A DNA stretch of 64,000 nucleotides from Perkinsus olseni (taxonomy: Eukaryota > Perkinsozoa > Perkinsida > Perkinsidae), in assembly GCA_013115135.1 (NCBI GenBank), contig JABANP010000004.1, forward strand, positions 1 to 64,000, written 5' to 3'. The translations under genes and the position numbers were made by a program. The notes under the pieces are model-generated. The model was not told where the DNA came from. It ran no database searches and saw only the letters and a list, made by a program, of their open reading frames with translations. Shown piece by piece: positions 44,418 to 56,276 of the stretch (its first letter is position 1; each line of letters opens with the position of its first letter).

Positions 44418-47400
44418 ATGACAGTCGGCTTGTCAGCACCGAAGCCCCCCTCTAATCTGGTCGGGCAAGAAGTGCTCGTTGTCCGTGACACGGGTGAGGT
44501 GGACCCTTCGCCCTTCTCCACCTTCGTACTCGGCACGGTTACAAGTCTCCGTGTGGCGCCGAACAGACGAGACGCCGAAGCAGTAGTGATCCTAGGAGGC
44601 GGTGGCCCGGATGATATGATCGTAGTGCCGACGAGCAAGCTGTACCCGCTGGAGCCCTCTCGCCTAGCCCTAGAGCACTCGGATGTCTCCTACAGTATCC
44701 GGGAAGCGGGTCTACCACTACACAGGGGAACCGTTACAGCCACTGTGATGGCACGACTGCCCAGGATTTGCACGGCTGATGTCCCGCCTAAGATGCGAGT
44801 GAGCCTGGTCGGCAGCCGGAGCCCGCTGGGGGAGGTGCTGGGCAGCTCCTCGGGCAGCATCGGCCATCGACACAAGGTCGAGGATGTCGACCTCGAGAGC
44901 TCACTTCCCTCATCGCAACGGATTGCAGCGGGAGGTGCCACGCTGCCCTCTTCCTTAACGGCAGCTACTCTATAGAAGCGTTCCCACTCACATCCAGTGC
45001 CGACGAGGCTTACGTAAGCCTCCTGCTAGGATACGCCTACTCCTACCTGATGGAATTCACCACCGAGACCACTGAAGCCTCAGCGTTTCACAGGGTCAGG
45101 GGGCTACTATCCACAACGGGGCTGTCATGGCCTGTCATCAGCGATCCGCAGAAGCTGAGAGATCTTGGCAAGGCCCTGGCTGCACTTGACATCGACGTGG
45201 ACGCCTTCATGCGTGTATGCTGTGCGCTCATGCTGCTGGTTCAGAGCTCCTCAATCTCCTCCGCGTTATGCATCCGCCCTGACGACCTCATCTGCGATCT
45301 TCTGGGTCTTGAAGGTCCTCTCGACAAGCAAGTCAGCTCCATTGAGTTCGTGTATGTACTTCAGCGAGGCTTGCTCTGCTGGGCGGCGAGCCTGGAGGTA
45401 TCGGACGAAAACGGCGACGGTACCATCATAGTTGCCTGCCCCGCTGACCGTCGGAACAGCTATGGGAGCTACGGCGATCTACTGCTCACCCGAGAGGCCC
45501 TTCGGATCGCGCGCTGTACACGTGCGGCTGACTATATTGATGAACGCTTCCACAAGGCCTGTGAGCGCATCAGATTACCGACCTCTGGGGATGAGCGTGT
45601 TCTCGACCTATTCCAAGGCTCATCGGTGAGGCTGGTGAGAGATATCTGTCAAGCTGCCGCCGATGAGCAAGTAGGCCAGGACTGGTTGGACGCAGCCAAG
45701 GAGAGTGTCGAGAGTGTCAGAGAATCTGGTGTGGGGGCACATTTGATAGTCGTAACGAGGGACGAGAAAGACCCTCTTGAAATGGCTCACCAGTTGTGGC
45801 TTTTCTCGACCATCGCAGCCACCCGCGTGAACCCAATGATGAAGCCTTTCCACATCGACCTTGCCGAGGCCCGCGAGCGGCTTGCCTTGAAGGCGTCGAG
45901 CGAGGCAGAGATCCTGGAGGAGCTCTCAGCTACGATCGAAGTGCCTCCCGGTGGTCTGGACATCCGTAAGGGTTCCTTACGCATCGGCATGGGCGCGATC
46001 GGTAGTCTGCTGAAGCACGAAGCGGCTCTGATGGCCCCGAGGTCGAAGAAAGAGCGATGTGAGCGCATACTGAAATCTTGCATGACCCGTCAATACGCCG
46101 CCAAAGCTGTGAGGAAGGTGGTGCAAATACAGTCATTGTACAGGAGTTGGCTTGAACGGAAAGAGAGCCTCGACAGAGTGCCCAGAGCCCTCCACTGTCT
46201 CTTTCGGAGCGCTCTGCCTCCTCCGCCGAGTCAACGAGTTCTCAAAGCGCCACGCGGCTGTTGTACAGATCCAACGGGTTTGGCGTCAAAAGCGCACACG
46301 GATGAAGTATGCCGGCTACATCATGCAGCTCAGACGAATCCGGGCCGCGATTGTCCTCCAAGCCTTCTACCGAAGACTAGCTGCGGTCAAGTCCGTCGAT
46401 GAACTCAGGTTGAAGCGCACGAGAGTGTACTCTGTTGAGATCATCCAGTGCTTCATCAGACGCTACTTGGCGCAGCTCACGTTGCTCAGTAGGGCGTACA
46501 GACTGAGAGCCGAAAAGGCGGCAGTGGTCGTCCAGGCGTACTGGCGTGGGGTCCTGGTTAGACGCTGGTGGGGGAGGGTTCGGGGAGGTCTGCCGTGGCT
46601 CGCCTTGATAATCAAGGCCAAGCTAATAGCGATGCACGACGCTCAAGTGCGGCTGTCGGCGTGGTGGCGGGGTACTGCGACGAGGGTGGTTCGATCAGGG
46701 ACAGGCAAACGGGTGTACGATTACCTGGCTGCAGCTCGGGGAGACATCTGGGAGGAAGTCCACCGGAGTCGGTCAGCGCGCAGAATCCAAACTCGATGGC
46801 GGAGCCACAGACAGGTCCGTCAGTTTCGTGCTTCGACCGAGGCCACACGTGTGATACAAGATGCCATGAGGACGACTTCGTGGCGCCGCTGGTGGGTTTC
46901 GATCCGACGAACGGTTATCCATTTACAACGTCACTTCCGAGCCCGAGCAGAGCTTGCTGAGATGGAGAGGCAGCTTCGTGCCAGCGAATGGTCAAACCGC
47001 AGCATCACCCATCGAGTATCCCCCACTGTGTTTGGTCGCGACATTTGTATCATTCACGCGCCAGAGAACGCCGAGGAGACACTGGGGCGGACGTTCGATA
47101 GCTACGAGCGAAGCGGAGGTTGCGATTTGCATATCTTCGGATCGCGCTGCAAGCACGTTTTAGCCGTGAAAGATGGCTGGCTGTGGGTGTCTGGTCATCT
47201 AGTACCCCCTCCACCGAGGCTCGAGGCCCTCAGCGTGAAGACTGTTGCCTGCGGGTCCCAGCATGTCCTATTTACCTGCAATGAAACGGAGCTCTGTTTC
47301 GCTTGGGGTTCCAACTCGATGGGACAGTGCGGTCTGCCGCAAGATGCAGTCGCCTTCCTGAGAACGCCCTTGGCGATACCTCTCAGAGGCTGCGACGGCA

Positions 47401-48132
47401 GAGTCAAACTCATAGCGGCTTCCGGGAAGACGTCGGCCTACGTTACCAAACGGAGGCCTTCCAGGGTCCATGTGATCGGCCAGTGTACCGAGTCTGAGTG
47501 CGCTGATCTCGCAGACTTCGGTGATACCGCGATCATCGCGAGGATAACACTGTCAGTATTCGAAAACACCTCACGGCGTGTCCTCAAGCCCTGCGTCTTT
47601 GTCCTCACTGGCAAGGGCGAGCTTTTTTCCTGGGGGGACAATACATGCAAGCAGCTCGGAAGGCTGATAGAAGACTCGTCGCTTGCTCGGGTGCCTGGCA
47701 AGGTGCAGCTTGGCGATGCAAGGGCAGTGGGTCGTGTAGTTCAGGTATCGGTGGCGGCCGGTGCCGTTTACGTGCTGGCCGTCACAGACGTCGGTGAGGT
47801 CTTCGTCTGGGGTACCGTCATGCGGGCTCACGCTGGCGGCCCTCCAGAAGCCTTTCAACTTCGACTTGCCGACAAGCGTTATTCTGCCTGTCGAGAATAC
47901 GGCAGCCATTCAGGTGGCGGCGTCTTGGGGTGACACATGGTTTGTCGTGCTAGCTCCAGAGTGTTCGGTCTGGTGCTGCCGAGGCCTCTGCCGTCGTGGT
48001 GCCTTTGCGGTGATTGAGAACGCTGAGACTATCGAGTGGCCGACTCCTGGGTATGATTCCCGCATCAGAGGAGCGTTGTTAAGGAGCAGCAACTCGGTGA
48101 AAGGCAGCCTGGTCTACATGGCCTTTGAGTGA
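44418..48132 (+). CDS. Degenerate myosin-like protein with IQ motifs and RCC1 repeats
   Basis: About 1180 residues. Exon 1 begins at 44418; the exon 1-2 junction near 44880-44905 is unresolved. Exon 2 ends at 46196, then 46231-47816 and 47848-48132 follow (introns of 34 and 31 nt). The N-terminal 600 residues follow the myosin head only in outline: an SH3-like start (NLVGQEVLVVRDTGEV), SPLGEVLG then SSSGSIGHRHKVE where NPLLEAFG and NSSRFGK belong, DLGKALAALDIDVDAFMRVC, NSYGSYGDLLLTREALRI where FEQLCINYANEKLQ belongs, and VGAHLIVVTRDEKDP where the HFIRCIKPN region belongs. No GESGAGKT P-loop or DIFGFE is present. IQ motifs follow (VVQIQSLYRSWLERK, VVQIQRVWRQKRTR, IVLQAFYRRLAAV, VVQAYWRGVLVRRWW), then RCC1-type blades (CFAWGSNSMGQCGLP, ELFSWGDNTCKQLGR, EVFVWGTKPF, IQVAASWGDTWF). 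Toxoplasma MyoH has the same IQ-RCC1 order, but with an active motor. Confidence 0.7.
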
Positions 48133-48451
48133 GAAGACTTCACGCCAGCTGATCATGACTGCCACAGCATGACAAACCCATTTCTGACTATGTTCTAGGT
48201 GAGTATTAGAGTTCAATGAGTCAATTGGCTTTTCCGAACCAGTGGACAGCAGTTTGGATCTCGACGACCTCTAACCCTAGTTCGATGGTCGTAAGCACAA
48301 GAGATCGATCCTGTGAACTGCTCTGTTGCATCGCCCAAAGTCCAGGAGCACCTTCCTTCAATACTGAGTGCTTCCATGACTTTAAAGCAGCATTTTCAGG
48401 CCTAGTCTACTGCTATGTTCCAGGTTAAGTTTTCCCGTGAGCGACCGAAAC

Positions 48452-50965
48452 ATGCATGTACTCACTGCAGCATGTCTGCTTCTCGCCTGTTGCTTCCCCT
48501 CTGCCCGTGGAAAGCCACCTAGGGCTCCACCGCGACCCAACCCTCGGAATTCTGCTGCAGAGGCGAACACAAACATCATCGACGGCCCCACTGGAGAACA
48601 GTGAGGGGCTGCGCTACAGTAGAGGACGAAGGAAAGCAAGCAGCACATGAATCAGGTACACCGTCGTTATGCTCAACTCTGACTGGTCAGCTAATACCAC
48701 AGCATGGGAATCGCCCTACGACCTTGTGGCAGACGGCAGTTCCTCTTGCCGACCACTTCACTATCTCACTGTCTTCGACTTTACGACGCTGCAAAACCCT
48801 GACACTGCCGCGTATCTTGTTTTTGCCCGTCTATGAGACCACGCTGGCGGAGGTGCGAAATCACACTAAGAGGGCCGTATCTCCGACCAAAGGACGGCAC
48901 AGTCCCTTCCAAACAGTCTTACCCATGAGGAATGCTGCCACAGGAGCTGGTGACGCGGCACCACCTGGAGCTCAGCTCGCATTAGAGTTGATGGGCTGGC
49001 TGATGAAGCCAGAACAAGACACGGAGAGTTCGGAATTCCTGTCTTCCATCTTGGAGCGAATTCTGGAGCCAGGGACACTCGAGACGTTGGTAGCCGAGGA
49101 GTGGCACCAAACAGCGTTCCTCCTCTTGTCTGAAGTATGTGACATGGCCTGTCCCCCGAGAGGGACTGGTCGAGCTAATTTCACCACTCTAGTTGAGAGG
49201 GCGATATCTCCAGTGGGATGCGGCGTCCAAGCAGCCGAAGCATGGCTGGACATCGCCCTTGATGGGAACCACCTCGAGCCAGCAGAGCGTGAGAAGTTCA
49301 CCACGACGATCTCCACCTTCCTCACCGAGTGTAACCTATCGGACTTCGAATGCCGTTGCCCGCTGTGGAGGAAGCTCGGAAGCATTCCAAGCACCATCGC
49401 CTCGCCGCCTTCACGAGCACCTACTGATGTACCGCCAACCGATAAGTCTGAGCTGGCAGGACGGAATAGACTCCACCTGTGTACTCACAACACCAGCGTT
49501 ACGACGCATATCAAGGAAGGCACGGTATCGACATTTTCGGCAGGAAGTGCTAACGGATAAATCTTGAATTAGGTGTCCGCCCATGTGATCACCGCTGATG
49601 GCTATACCGGTGCGTCCCTATCATCGCCTATCCCCCTCGGGGTGCACATCCCGCACGCCGAAGTCCTCGCCGTCTTGGAATTCGTCATCGCCCTCCAGAG
49701 TGGTCCAGATGACCACTGCTGGTAGGCCCCTCTGTATCCATAGTTCATTGCAGAGTTTTCACTGCTGATTCTACATAGTTGGAAGTTGCCGGAGTCGACC
49801 GAAGTTTTTTCCGGAAGTCCTCTCAACTTTCCCCCGCCGTTCCCGATATACGTAGATGATTCTCACCATCTCGCTCCGCAGGTATACTAACAGTCTCGGT
49901 CACCAGCAGTCCCTACCTCAGCTCTGGGCTTGCGAATGGATGTGCGAGTTCCTCGACACCGGTGAACGTATTCAAGTGAGGCCCTTCCACCACCAGGGCG
50001 AGCTAATGGCAGCCCTTGTTCAGGCGATTAGTTCTCTCTCCGTGGGCGCTGGCGACCACGTCATCATTCGGTGTCCCATCGTTAAGGCACTCAATGCCAC
50101 CTATGAGCGTCTCTTCCTCATCGACGATGATGCGCGTGACATCTTCGCCTCAGAGGTGAGGGCCGCAATGTCATTGTCCTTTAACTTCTCTTTTTGTAAG
50201 GTGCTACTGCATGCTGTACCTTACAGCAAACTGTCATGGTTGCGCCGACCATCCGAGAGTGTACAGGACTACGCCTCGATGAGGTCTGAATGGACCATAG
50301 GGCCAATCCCCCTCTGCCGCGGGAAGACAGCCTGGCCGTCTAAGCTGCCACAAGACCTGAGGTTCGATCGCTACCTTGAGTATGTCGAGAAGCACTCGTT
50401 GAACATCACATCCGGGGAACAGGCAGAACGGAAAATACCGAACGAAGAAGGGGCGTTAACATGGGGATCGTCGAACTCAACCGTGGGTCGCTCGATCGGG
50501 GTTTGTGCTGTTATGGACGGCCTCGGGGGAAGTTCTCCCGAAGCCGTCAGGAGGTACATATTATCTATGATGAACGTGTTACCGGTGGAGAAGCTGTTCC
50601 TCTATTCCCCTACACCAGTTTCCAGTGGCATCACGGATGTCATCGGAGAGTTTGCAGAGGACGAGGAGCGCGTGGAGACATTCCTCGGTTTCGCAGCCGC
50701 ATTTTTCGGCAAGAAATCGGCCGCCGCAGCAGCGACTGAGCGGTACCGTCACTCCATGGACGACAGCGCCCTGGTCCACTGTCTGCATCGAGCACGCCTT
50801 TACGGGATTAACTCCCTGCTTGTGATACCGTCAATACAACTGGATACCCTACCGTTGTTGAATGAGGACCACTGGAACGAGCTGCGGAGGATACGACGGG
50901 AGGATGATACAATAGCATCAGTGGAGATCAAGGCGCCGCCCAGCGACTGCCGCACTCACAAGTAG
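48452..50965 (+). CDS. Secretory-pathway protein with weak glycosyltransferase-92-like C-terminus
   Basis: Exons 48452-48600, 48656-48818, 48853-49524, 49573-49721 and 49882-50965 join in phase to 738 residues; introns are 34-160 nt. The N-terminus is a clear signal peptide or anchor (MHVLTAACLLLACCFPSARG) followed by a proline-rich stretch. The middle is helical with scattered cysteines. The last 250 residues (RSIGVCAVMDGLGGSSPEAV, LPVEKLFLYSPTPV, DSALVHCLHRARLYGINSLL) have the outline of GT92/DUF23 glycosyltransferases, in which a stranger-loop FYLYD strand is followed by CLxR and a DxDEF motif. Here the DxDEF position reads IQLDTLPL, so either the assignment is wrong or the enzyme is altered. 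It would act in the ER or Golgi. Confidence 0.55.
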
Positions 50966-51059
50966 ACGACAGCTCGCGTAACGCAAACAGGGCAGCAAAC
51001 CAAACTCAGGTGCAGCGATATTTGGCTGGTCGATCCTGACTTGATTGTGGACCTCGCAG

Positions 51060-51519
51060 ATGGGGAGCCTCGGCCCAGACCCAGGAGCACGATTCTGCGC
51101 AACAGCAGCCTCTTCTTTTTTCCAACACTCGGTGAGCCTAGCTGCGATGTCGGTATGGTATGGTATGGTATCCGAACCAGATTCAGTCGTGAAAGAATCA
51201 CGTCTCGCTGACTGGGAAGCTGAGTGGTACATAAGACGAGACTATCTGCGAGGATTGGCCGAGACCAAGCGCCTTCTCTACGAGAGTGGTGAGGCCCTTG
51301 AATTTTCCAAAGGAGATTGTTAATATCGAACCATGGATTTGTTATTCTCGCCCAGATGAACAAACAAGGCAAGACCGTCGCGCAAGACATCAGCAGCGGC
51401 TGGAGGACTACCATCGGGCTCTCATGCAGACGATCGATGGCAATCAGGCCTTCACCAGTGCCGCTGACGGCACGTGTGCCTCTGACGGCACGTGTGCCTC
51501 TGCATCACCTAGCAAGTGA
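51060..51519 (+). CDS. Small charged protein with a short duplicated C-terminal motif
   Basis: Not recognised. Exons 51060-51318 and 51356-51519 join in phase (37-nt intron) to 140 residues. The middle is a charged helix (ESRLADWEAEWYIRRDYLRG, then TRQDRRARHQQRLEDYHRAL). The C-terminus holds two copies of ADGTCAS-like sequence encoded by an 18-bp direct repeat near 51466-51501. Just upstream of the conserved helix is a short TATGG run. It is the last gene of the plus-strand block; support is the open frame, phase-matched intron and helix only. Confidence 0.42.
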
Positions 51520-52084
51520 TTCTCCAGTCGAGACACACATGTTGGTTGATCTAGAGTTTCTTCGCCAACAGCTTGGCTGAGGCTTAGCCCTGCCTTGCCC
51601 TGTTGTGCTCCGTCATCATTCAATTCGAGCTCAGAACGCAGAGCTTCTCAACTCACAGTGGTACCATTCGCCCGTCTTTGCCGGGTGAATACTCTCCCGC
51701 GGCTGTTTCGCAGTGGAATGCCGTGCTGGAAGTCGCTCTTCCCGGCTCTACCACTACAGACCCTACCACCAAACCGGAAGCTAGCCACCGAGGGGACCTC
51801 GCAGCTCCACCTGCTACCACACAACACCTTGGGATAGCCCCGATTCGAGCTCCAAGACCAAGCATAGCTTGGTGACAGCCTCACCTTACTCTCCCCATGG
51901 TCCCGGATCTCGTCCCACTTGTAACGGTTGAAAATTAAGGTTCGACAAAGCTCTACCCAGAACTGTACTGCACTAGAAAGGGCATTTCGCGACGGTGTGG
52001 GTAATTTCGACAGCCCATTTCTCGTTGGCGAGAGGGGAGGGTACCAGGTGAAACTGACGCTCGGGGAGCCATACAAAGAAATTT
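51520..52084. other. No gene recognised (convergent strand-switch)
   Basis: The longest frame here is on the minus strand, lacks a convincing ATG and shows no motif. The region separates the plus-strand block from the minus-strand cysteine-rich genes. Confidence 0.4.
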
Positions 52085-53266
52085 GTTGGTGTAGAGAGGG
52101 GTTTGGGAATCCTTGTTTCGCGACATCAGTGCGCCAATAGTTGGTCGAGCGGACTACGGACAACGCAAAAAGTGAGGGATTCGACGAAGATCCATATCAT
52201 AATGAAAAACCCCACCGGAATGATAATCGAAAATTGGCAGATAAGGAGTGTCGAAAAACACCGGTACCCACTTTAGGCGGGTCCCCTGCAACCCGATTAC
52301 CGAGTGAAAGAAGACTGACGGCCATAGCTCGGCCCGAGCAAAATACGCATGCCTGTGGCAGCGTTCGAGCACCAATGTGCTGAAGAGCTCCTTACGTAAG
52401 AGGCAGAGGAATAGTGATAATCGTTAGTTGATCTCGCTGATAATGCCTTCAAGCGATCATCCGGAATAGAGCCAATAATGAAGTGCCGACAGATAGGTGA
52501 CCCGTCATGGGTCCTGCAACAAAGAAAAGCATGGAGAGAACAAAGTTGGTCTACTCGCGCACTCCTCTTCACAAGATGTAGTCCTTAACCACGGTAATGT
52601 GGTACCAACCAGTGAGGCGGAGGCATGGTACAGGGATGCAACCTCTCACTTAGAGGCATCTATCACCCTCTGCAGTAGGAGCAGATAGAGGCTTGGTCAA
52701 GCCAGTGCACCTCAAGAGTGGAGCATTGCAGGCGTTAGCCACACAATTCCTGCATGTAGCACTCAAAGTTCCGAAGAAGAAGCAACGGAAACCGCAATTA
52801 CTGAGAGCGCACGCTCCAAAGTTATTGAAACAGTTGGCACACCCAGAGGAGATCTGACACGGCCCCTCGAGGCATGGCGCGATGGAGGAAGTGTCCGACC
52901 TGGCTGCGAGGCTGCATCTGTAGAGATAGTTGGGGAACAACTCGCCGGTGACCTTCTCCTTCTCGGCCTCGCTACAAGTACCATCAACAACCACGAGGAA
53001 GGTCATCAAGAAGAAGTTGGCGAAGAAGCGCATTTGCATGTCGAGGGCTGCGAAAGGGGTGGATCGAAGAACAGAACTCCTGAGTGAAATCGTGAAAAAC
53101 CCAAAGCGGAGGTCCTATCGGAACTTCCAGTTCACTACACTGCGAAAGGCAAGAACAAAACAGAGCACTATAGGCATCCAAGAGTAGACGAGAGTCGGCT
53201 ATGGGATGCTTCCCTCTAACCGCTACCGCAACGAGAAACATTGATCGATAAGGAGTTATATGATGT
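52085..53266. repeat. Segmental duplication block A, copy 1
   Basis: Matches 56780-57954 and 59958-61135, and more weakly 63180-63984. The shared landmark GACGGCCATAGCTCGGCCCG occurs near 52319, 57001, 60179 and 63232. Each copy carries one minus-strand cysteine-rich gene. Confidence 0.85.
52650..53039 (-). CDS. Secreted 14-cysteine protein, copy CR1
   Basis: Function unknown. ATGs at 53039 and 53033 (the conserved MRFF start); about 127-129 residues. A signal peptide (MRFFANFFLMTFLVVVDG) precedes a mature region with 14 cysteines. The spacing shared by the family is: C, about 19 residues, C, variable, then C-x4-C-x5-C-x2-C-x6-C, then C-x3-C, C-x2-C, C-x6-C-TGL and a last C 16 residues on. 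The even number of cysteines and the signal peptide point to a disulphide-bonded secreted or surface protein. The central coding DNA is identical to CR3 over about 155 bp. Single exon. An inverted-repeat element is inserted about 230 bp upstream of the start. Confidence 0.82.
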   Translation of the reverse strand: MQMRFFANFFLMTFLVVVDGTCSEAEKEKVTGELFPNYLYRCSLAARSDTSSIAPCLEGPCQISSGCANCFNNFGACALSNCGFRCFFFGTLSATCRNCVANACNAPLLRCTGLTKPLSAPTAEGDRCL

Positions 53267-53566
53267 GCACTATAACTCAGTACAGTGTGGCTATTTGAGA
53301 CGGGGCTCAAAGAGAGGTAACATTGGCCTGGAGAGAAGCTTAGTGATGATGTGCACTGCAGCTTACTAAGCTTAGGACAGCACGTATACTCATTGACGCT
53401 AGTGCAAAGCGCAGAATAAGATCAGATGGTTATCTGATACTAATAGTACGCAGCCGCAGTGAAGGTAAGTGTGGCGATGGTAGTCTAATAGCTGAGTAGT
53501 GTCTAAACCAGACTGCAGCTGTTACATAGCACACATTATAGTCGTCACTATGCTGTCACTATAGTG
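53267..53566. mobile_element. MITE-like element, copy M1 (about 300 bp)
   Basis: Ends are CACTATAACTCAG and, inverted, TGTCACTATAGTG. The flanks carry a duplicated GATGTG, and the duplicated block at 57945-57960 has the uninterrupted site (TTATATGATGTGATC). It is nearly the reverse complement of 58032-58336. No coding capacity, so presumably moved by another element's transposase. Confidence 0.8.
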
Positions 53567-54777
53567 CAGATGTGATCTGTAGCGTAAAATAAGCTGCGTA
53601 ATCTTGAACGCATACCCATGCGCGCGGGCGCAAAGCGCTTATTGATGAGAGACACAAGTGGGTGGTGAAACTGTGAGTGTTGCCGATGCTGTCCGTGGGA
53701 AGGCATTGGCGCCTGACCGCTCGGCGGTTTGTGAGCTACGACGGGAGCTGTGGCGCTGGAAGGTGGTTGACGAAGTGTTCGGTTGTCAGTCAGTGGCACT
53801 GACTCAGTGCGATCCGCACCACGCATGTCGCATGGGGACGGGGCTCACAAGATCGGGGACAGTCGACTCCACCGGTGTCTTTGTAGTTTTTTACCACTCA
53901 CATGGGCCGTGCGTTCGGTAGTTTCGGCCGCACAAGTGTACTTTGGTGACATTTACCCTTATTGCTGCTGCTTACTCACCTTGCCCTTTCATGCACCTTC
54001 GCTCGTGGTAAGTGCCTTCCTCCCAGCGAACACCTGCGTTCCCTGTCATGCTATTGAGCATACGTTCAGCCCAGATCCACAAAGAGGTCCGTTCTCCCGA
54101 TCTCCTCCCGAGTCCGGTTTTACCTCCAAGGTAGCTCTAGCTCGGATAACAGTGAATGACGGCCCACTCCGCGATCTGTTTTGCGTCATTGGCATCGCTC
54201 ACCGGCTGTCCTCTCATCGGCCATGTCGCGCGTGTATACTCAAGAAATTGATACCTACAGAGACTGTGTAAACTAATTCTTGTTGGAGTACTGCATACGG
54301 CCCACGCTGGTTTGTCCGTCGTCGTTATCAGATGAACCTTGGCTCTGGAAGTGCTAGGGTTGGGGATAACCCGTAAACAGTCGTCTCCCGCGACACTCCC
54401 CTAGTACTTTGATCGGCTTGACATGCTGGGACCTTGAGAACTACAAGGAGCGGATAATCCGCTCTCGAGACTCTTCGAGCCCTCTCCCCGCTGAAGCATG
54501 TCTACCGCCGCGAAGTCCCTGTTTTCGGCTCTACTCTTCGCTCAGCCGTCGCTCAAATGCTCCGCGATTTAATGTCTAAGGCTTGCGGTGGCTTCAACTT
54601 GGATGACATTTGCATCTAGCGAGGAACTCATTACTGGATGAGGCCGATAGATTACAATGGATGTGGCTAAGGAAATAGTGGGCATATTAAGGTGGACTAG
54701 TTGAAGCTTTATCATAACACAGGCATAGATTCACTTCGAGCTTCCAAAAAGGAGCTGTATGAAAACCTCTTTGGTCC
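53567..54777. repeat. Segmental duplication block B, copy 1
   Basis: Matches 57955-59465. Plus-strand frames in it (53658-53921 and 53783-54271) differ between the copies mainly at amino-acid-changing positions, so I do not call them genes. A shorter third copy lies at about 61867-61995. Confidence 0.8.
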
Positions 54778-54856
54778 ATAAGCTCTAGTCCTCGACGATT
54801 GTCACACGGTACCAACCACGAGAGCGCAGGCATGATACAGGCATACAACCTCTCGC

Positions 54857-55228
54857 TTAGAAACACTTGTCACCGTAGTGCGTTTCAGCACCGAGGAGTT
54901 CCGTCAAGCCTGTGCACTTGTAGAAAGTGTCTCTGCACTTCGCAGCGGCACAATCTACGCACGAAGGAGTCTTGTTATCGAGCCAGCACTTGAAGAAGCA
55001 GGAGAGACTGCTCCTGGCCGTGCGTTCGCACTGCTCCGTTTCACCAAAACAGGAGGCGCATCCGGCAGTGAGTCCACAACCGGTCGCGAGGCAATATCGG
55101 ATTTGGCTGGGGATGAAGAGGTTGTCCACGCGACATTTGTGAAGAAAGTTGGAGAACGAGATACTCTTCATCGTCTGCTTGTCAGTGTCGGTACACAAGT
55201 TGTCGGCGGCCACAAGAGCGAAGACCAT
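54857..55228 (-). CDS. Secreted 14-cysteine protein, copy CR2 (divergent)
   Basis: Same cysteine framework as CR1 (CLATGC, CGLTAGCASC, CFGETEQC, CFFKC, CVDC, CAAAKC, YKCTGL, final C after 16 residues) but otherwise very different, with no close DNA duplicate in the window. The ATG at 55228 leaves a shortened signal sequence (MVFALVAADNLC). The position matching the family's MRFF start is CTG-ACG rather than ATG, although the frame upstream still reads like the missing signal half. Either a shortened leader is used or export is impaired. 123 residues, single exon. Confidence 0.7.
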   Translation of the reverse strand: MVFALVAADNLCTDTDKQTMKSISFSNFLHKCRVDNLFIPSQIRYCLATGCGLTAGCASCFGETEQCERTARSSLSCFFKCWLDNKTPSCVDCAAAKCRDTFYKCTGLTELLGAETHYGDKCF

Positions 55229-56276
55229 GAAGTTGACGAGGACGGAACGTCAGCGTCCGCTTCTGAGACTCTCACAATCGCCCATTACAATTGATGCAAG
55301 GCTCGAGAACGGTCTCACCGAACGTGAAAGGAAGAAAAACATGATTTCATAGCGCGATCTATAGGGTGATCTCGAACGTGTGCGCAGGCCTTGGGCAAGC
55401 GTACGCGAGCTCGATGACGCGAAGGAGGGTTTGGGGAATGGTCGATCCTAACGGTATGCGATGGCAGTAAGAGTGGCCCACTCTGAGTGGCTGTAGTGAT
55501 GTCCTCCAAGTAGCTGGCTGTACCAGTAGGGAGTATTTGGCACTACTGCATAATGCCGGCGTCCGCACCGGAATTCCCGCTGGAAGTTACCAGCCGGATG
55601 AGGGGGCACTGTCCCGGGGGCAGCGCCTCCACGAACGCTCCCGAAGGAGCATGATTGAGAGGCTCCGATGAGCCATCATATACTAGAATAGAAAGTTCCT
55701 ATTCAAGTGTGTGATGGCGGTGTTTCGATTGTAAACAAATGATATACTTGCCCGTCAAAGCCAACCTTACCGCAGCAACTGCCTGGTAGGCAGTGCCTAC
55801 TCGAGATCTGCAGCACCATCTCCGCCAAGGGCAACAATAGTGCCACGCGTTCGACGTAGACAGTCGAGGCACGTCGGACAGTCGAAAGCAAAGGCAGCAT
55901 TTTCCTGCCCTGTTATAGGCTATAACAGGACAGGAAGATACAGTTCTCGCCCCCTCTTGCCTTAGGCTAGAGCGCAATGAAATTATCCGGACCCTCCATT
56001 CGTCAATAAGGCGGGCACACAACGGAGTATAGCAGTCGGCCCGTTTGCTCGCCATCGCGGCCTAGGGTATTTGCTGCCTGTGAGGGATTCAATGGCTTCA
56101 CTTCGGACTGTCTACTCATCAGTTCAATAGACCTCATCCCCAACTAGAACCAGTTCTCGCGCTGAACAGTTTTGCATTCTCTCGATTGCGCGCTCCGCTC
56201 CGGTGCTCATGAGTGCACGTGTAACTAAATATCCCGCAAGACACAACTTCTATGATAGAATATCTCGGTAACTCTC
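55229..56276. other. Unique spacer with a 21-bp palindrome
   Basis: No gene supported; the 118-codon minus-strand frame near 55699-56055 lacks motifs. A perfect inverted repeat CCTGTTATAG, G, CTATAACAGG lies at 55909-55929. Confidence 0.45.

Noticed and set aside
51648..52163. 171-codon minus-strand frame
   Set aside because: No convincing ATG or motif, and it crosses the boundary of duplication block A.
53658..54271. Plus-strand frames of 88-163 codons in block B, repeated near 58334-58926
   Set aside because: Differences between the copies mostly change amino acids, there are no motifs, and the frames overlap antisense ones; treated as noncoding.
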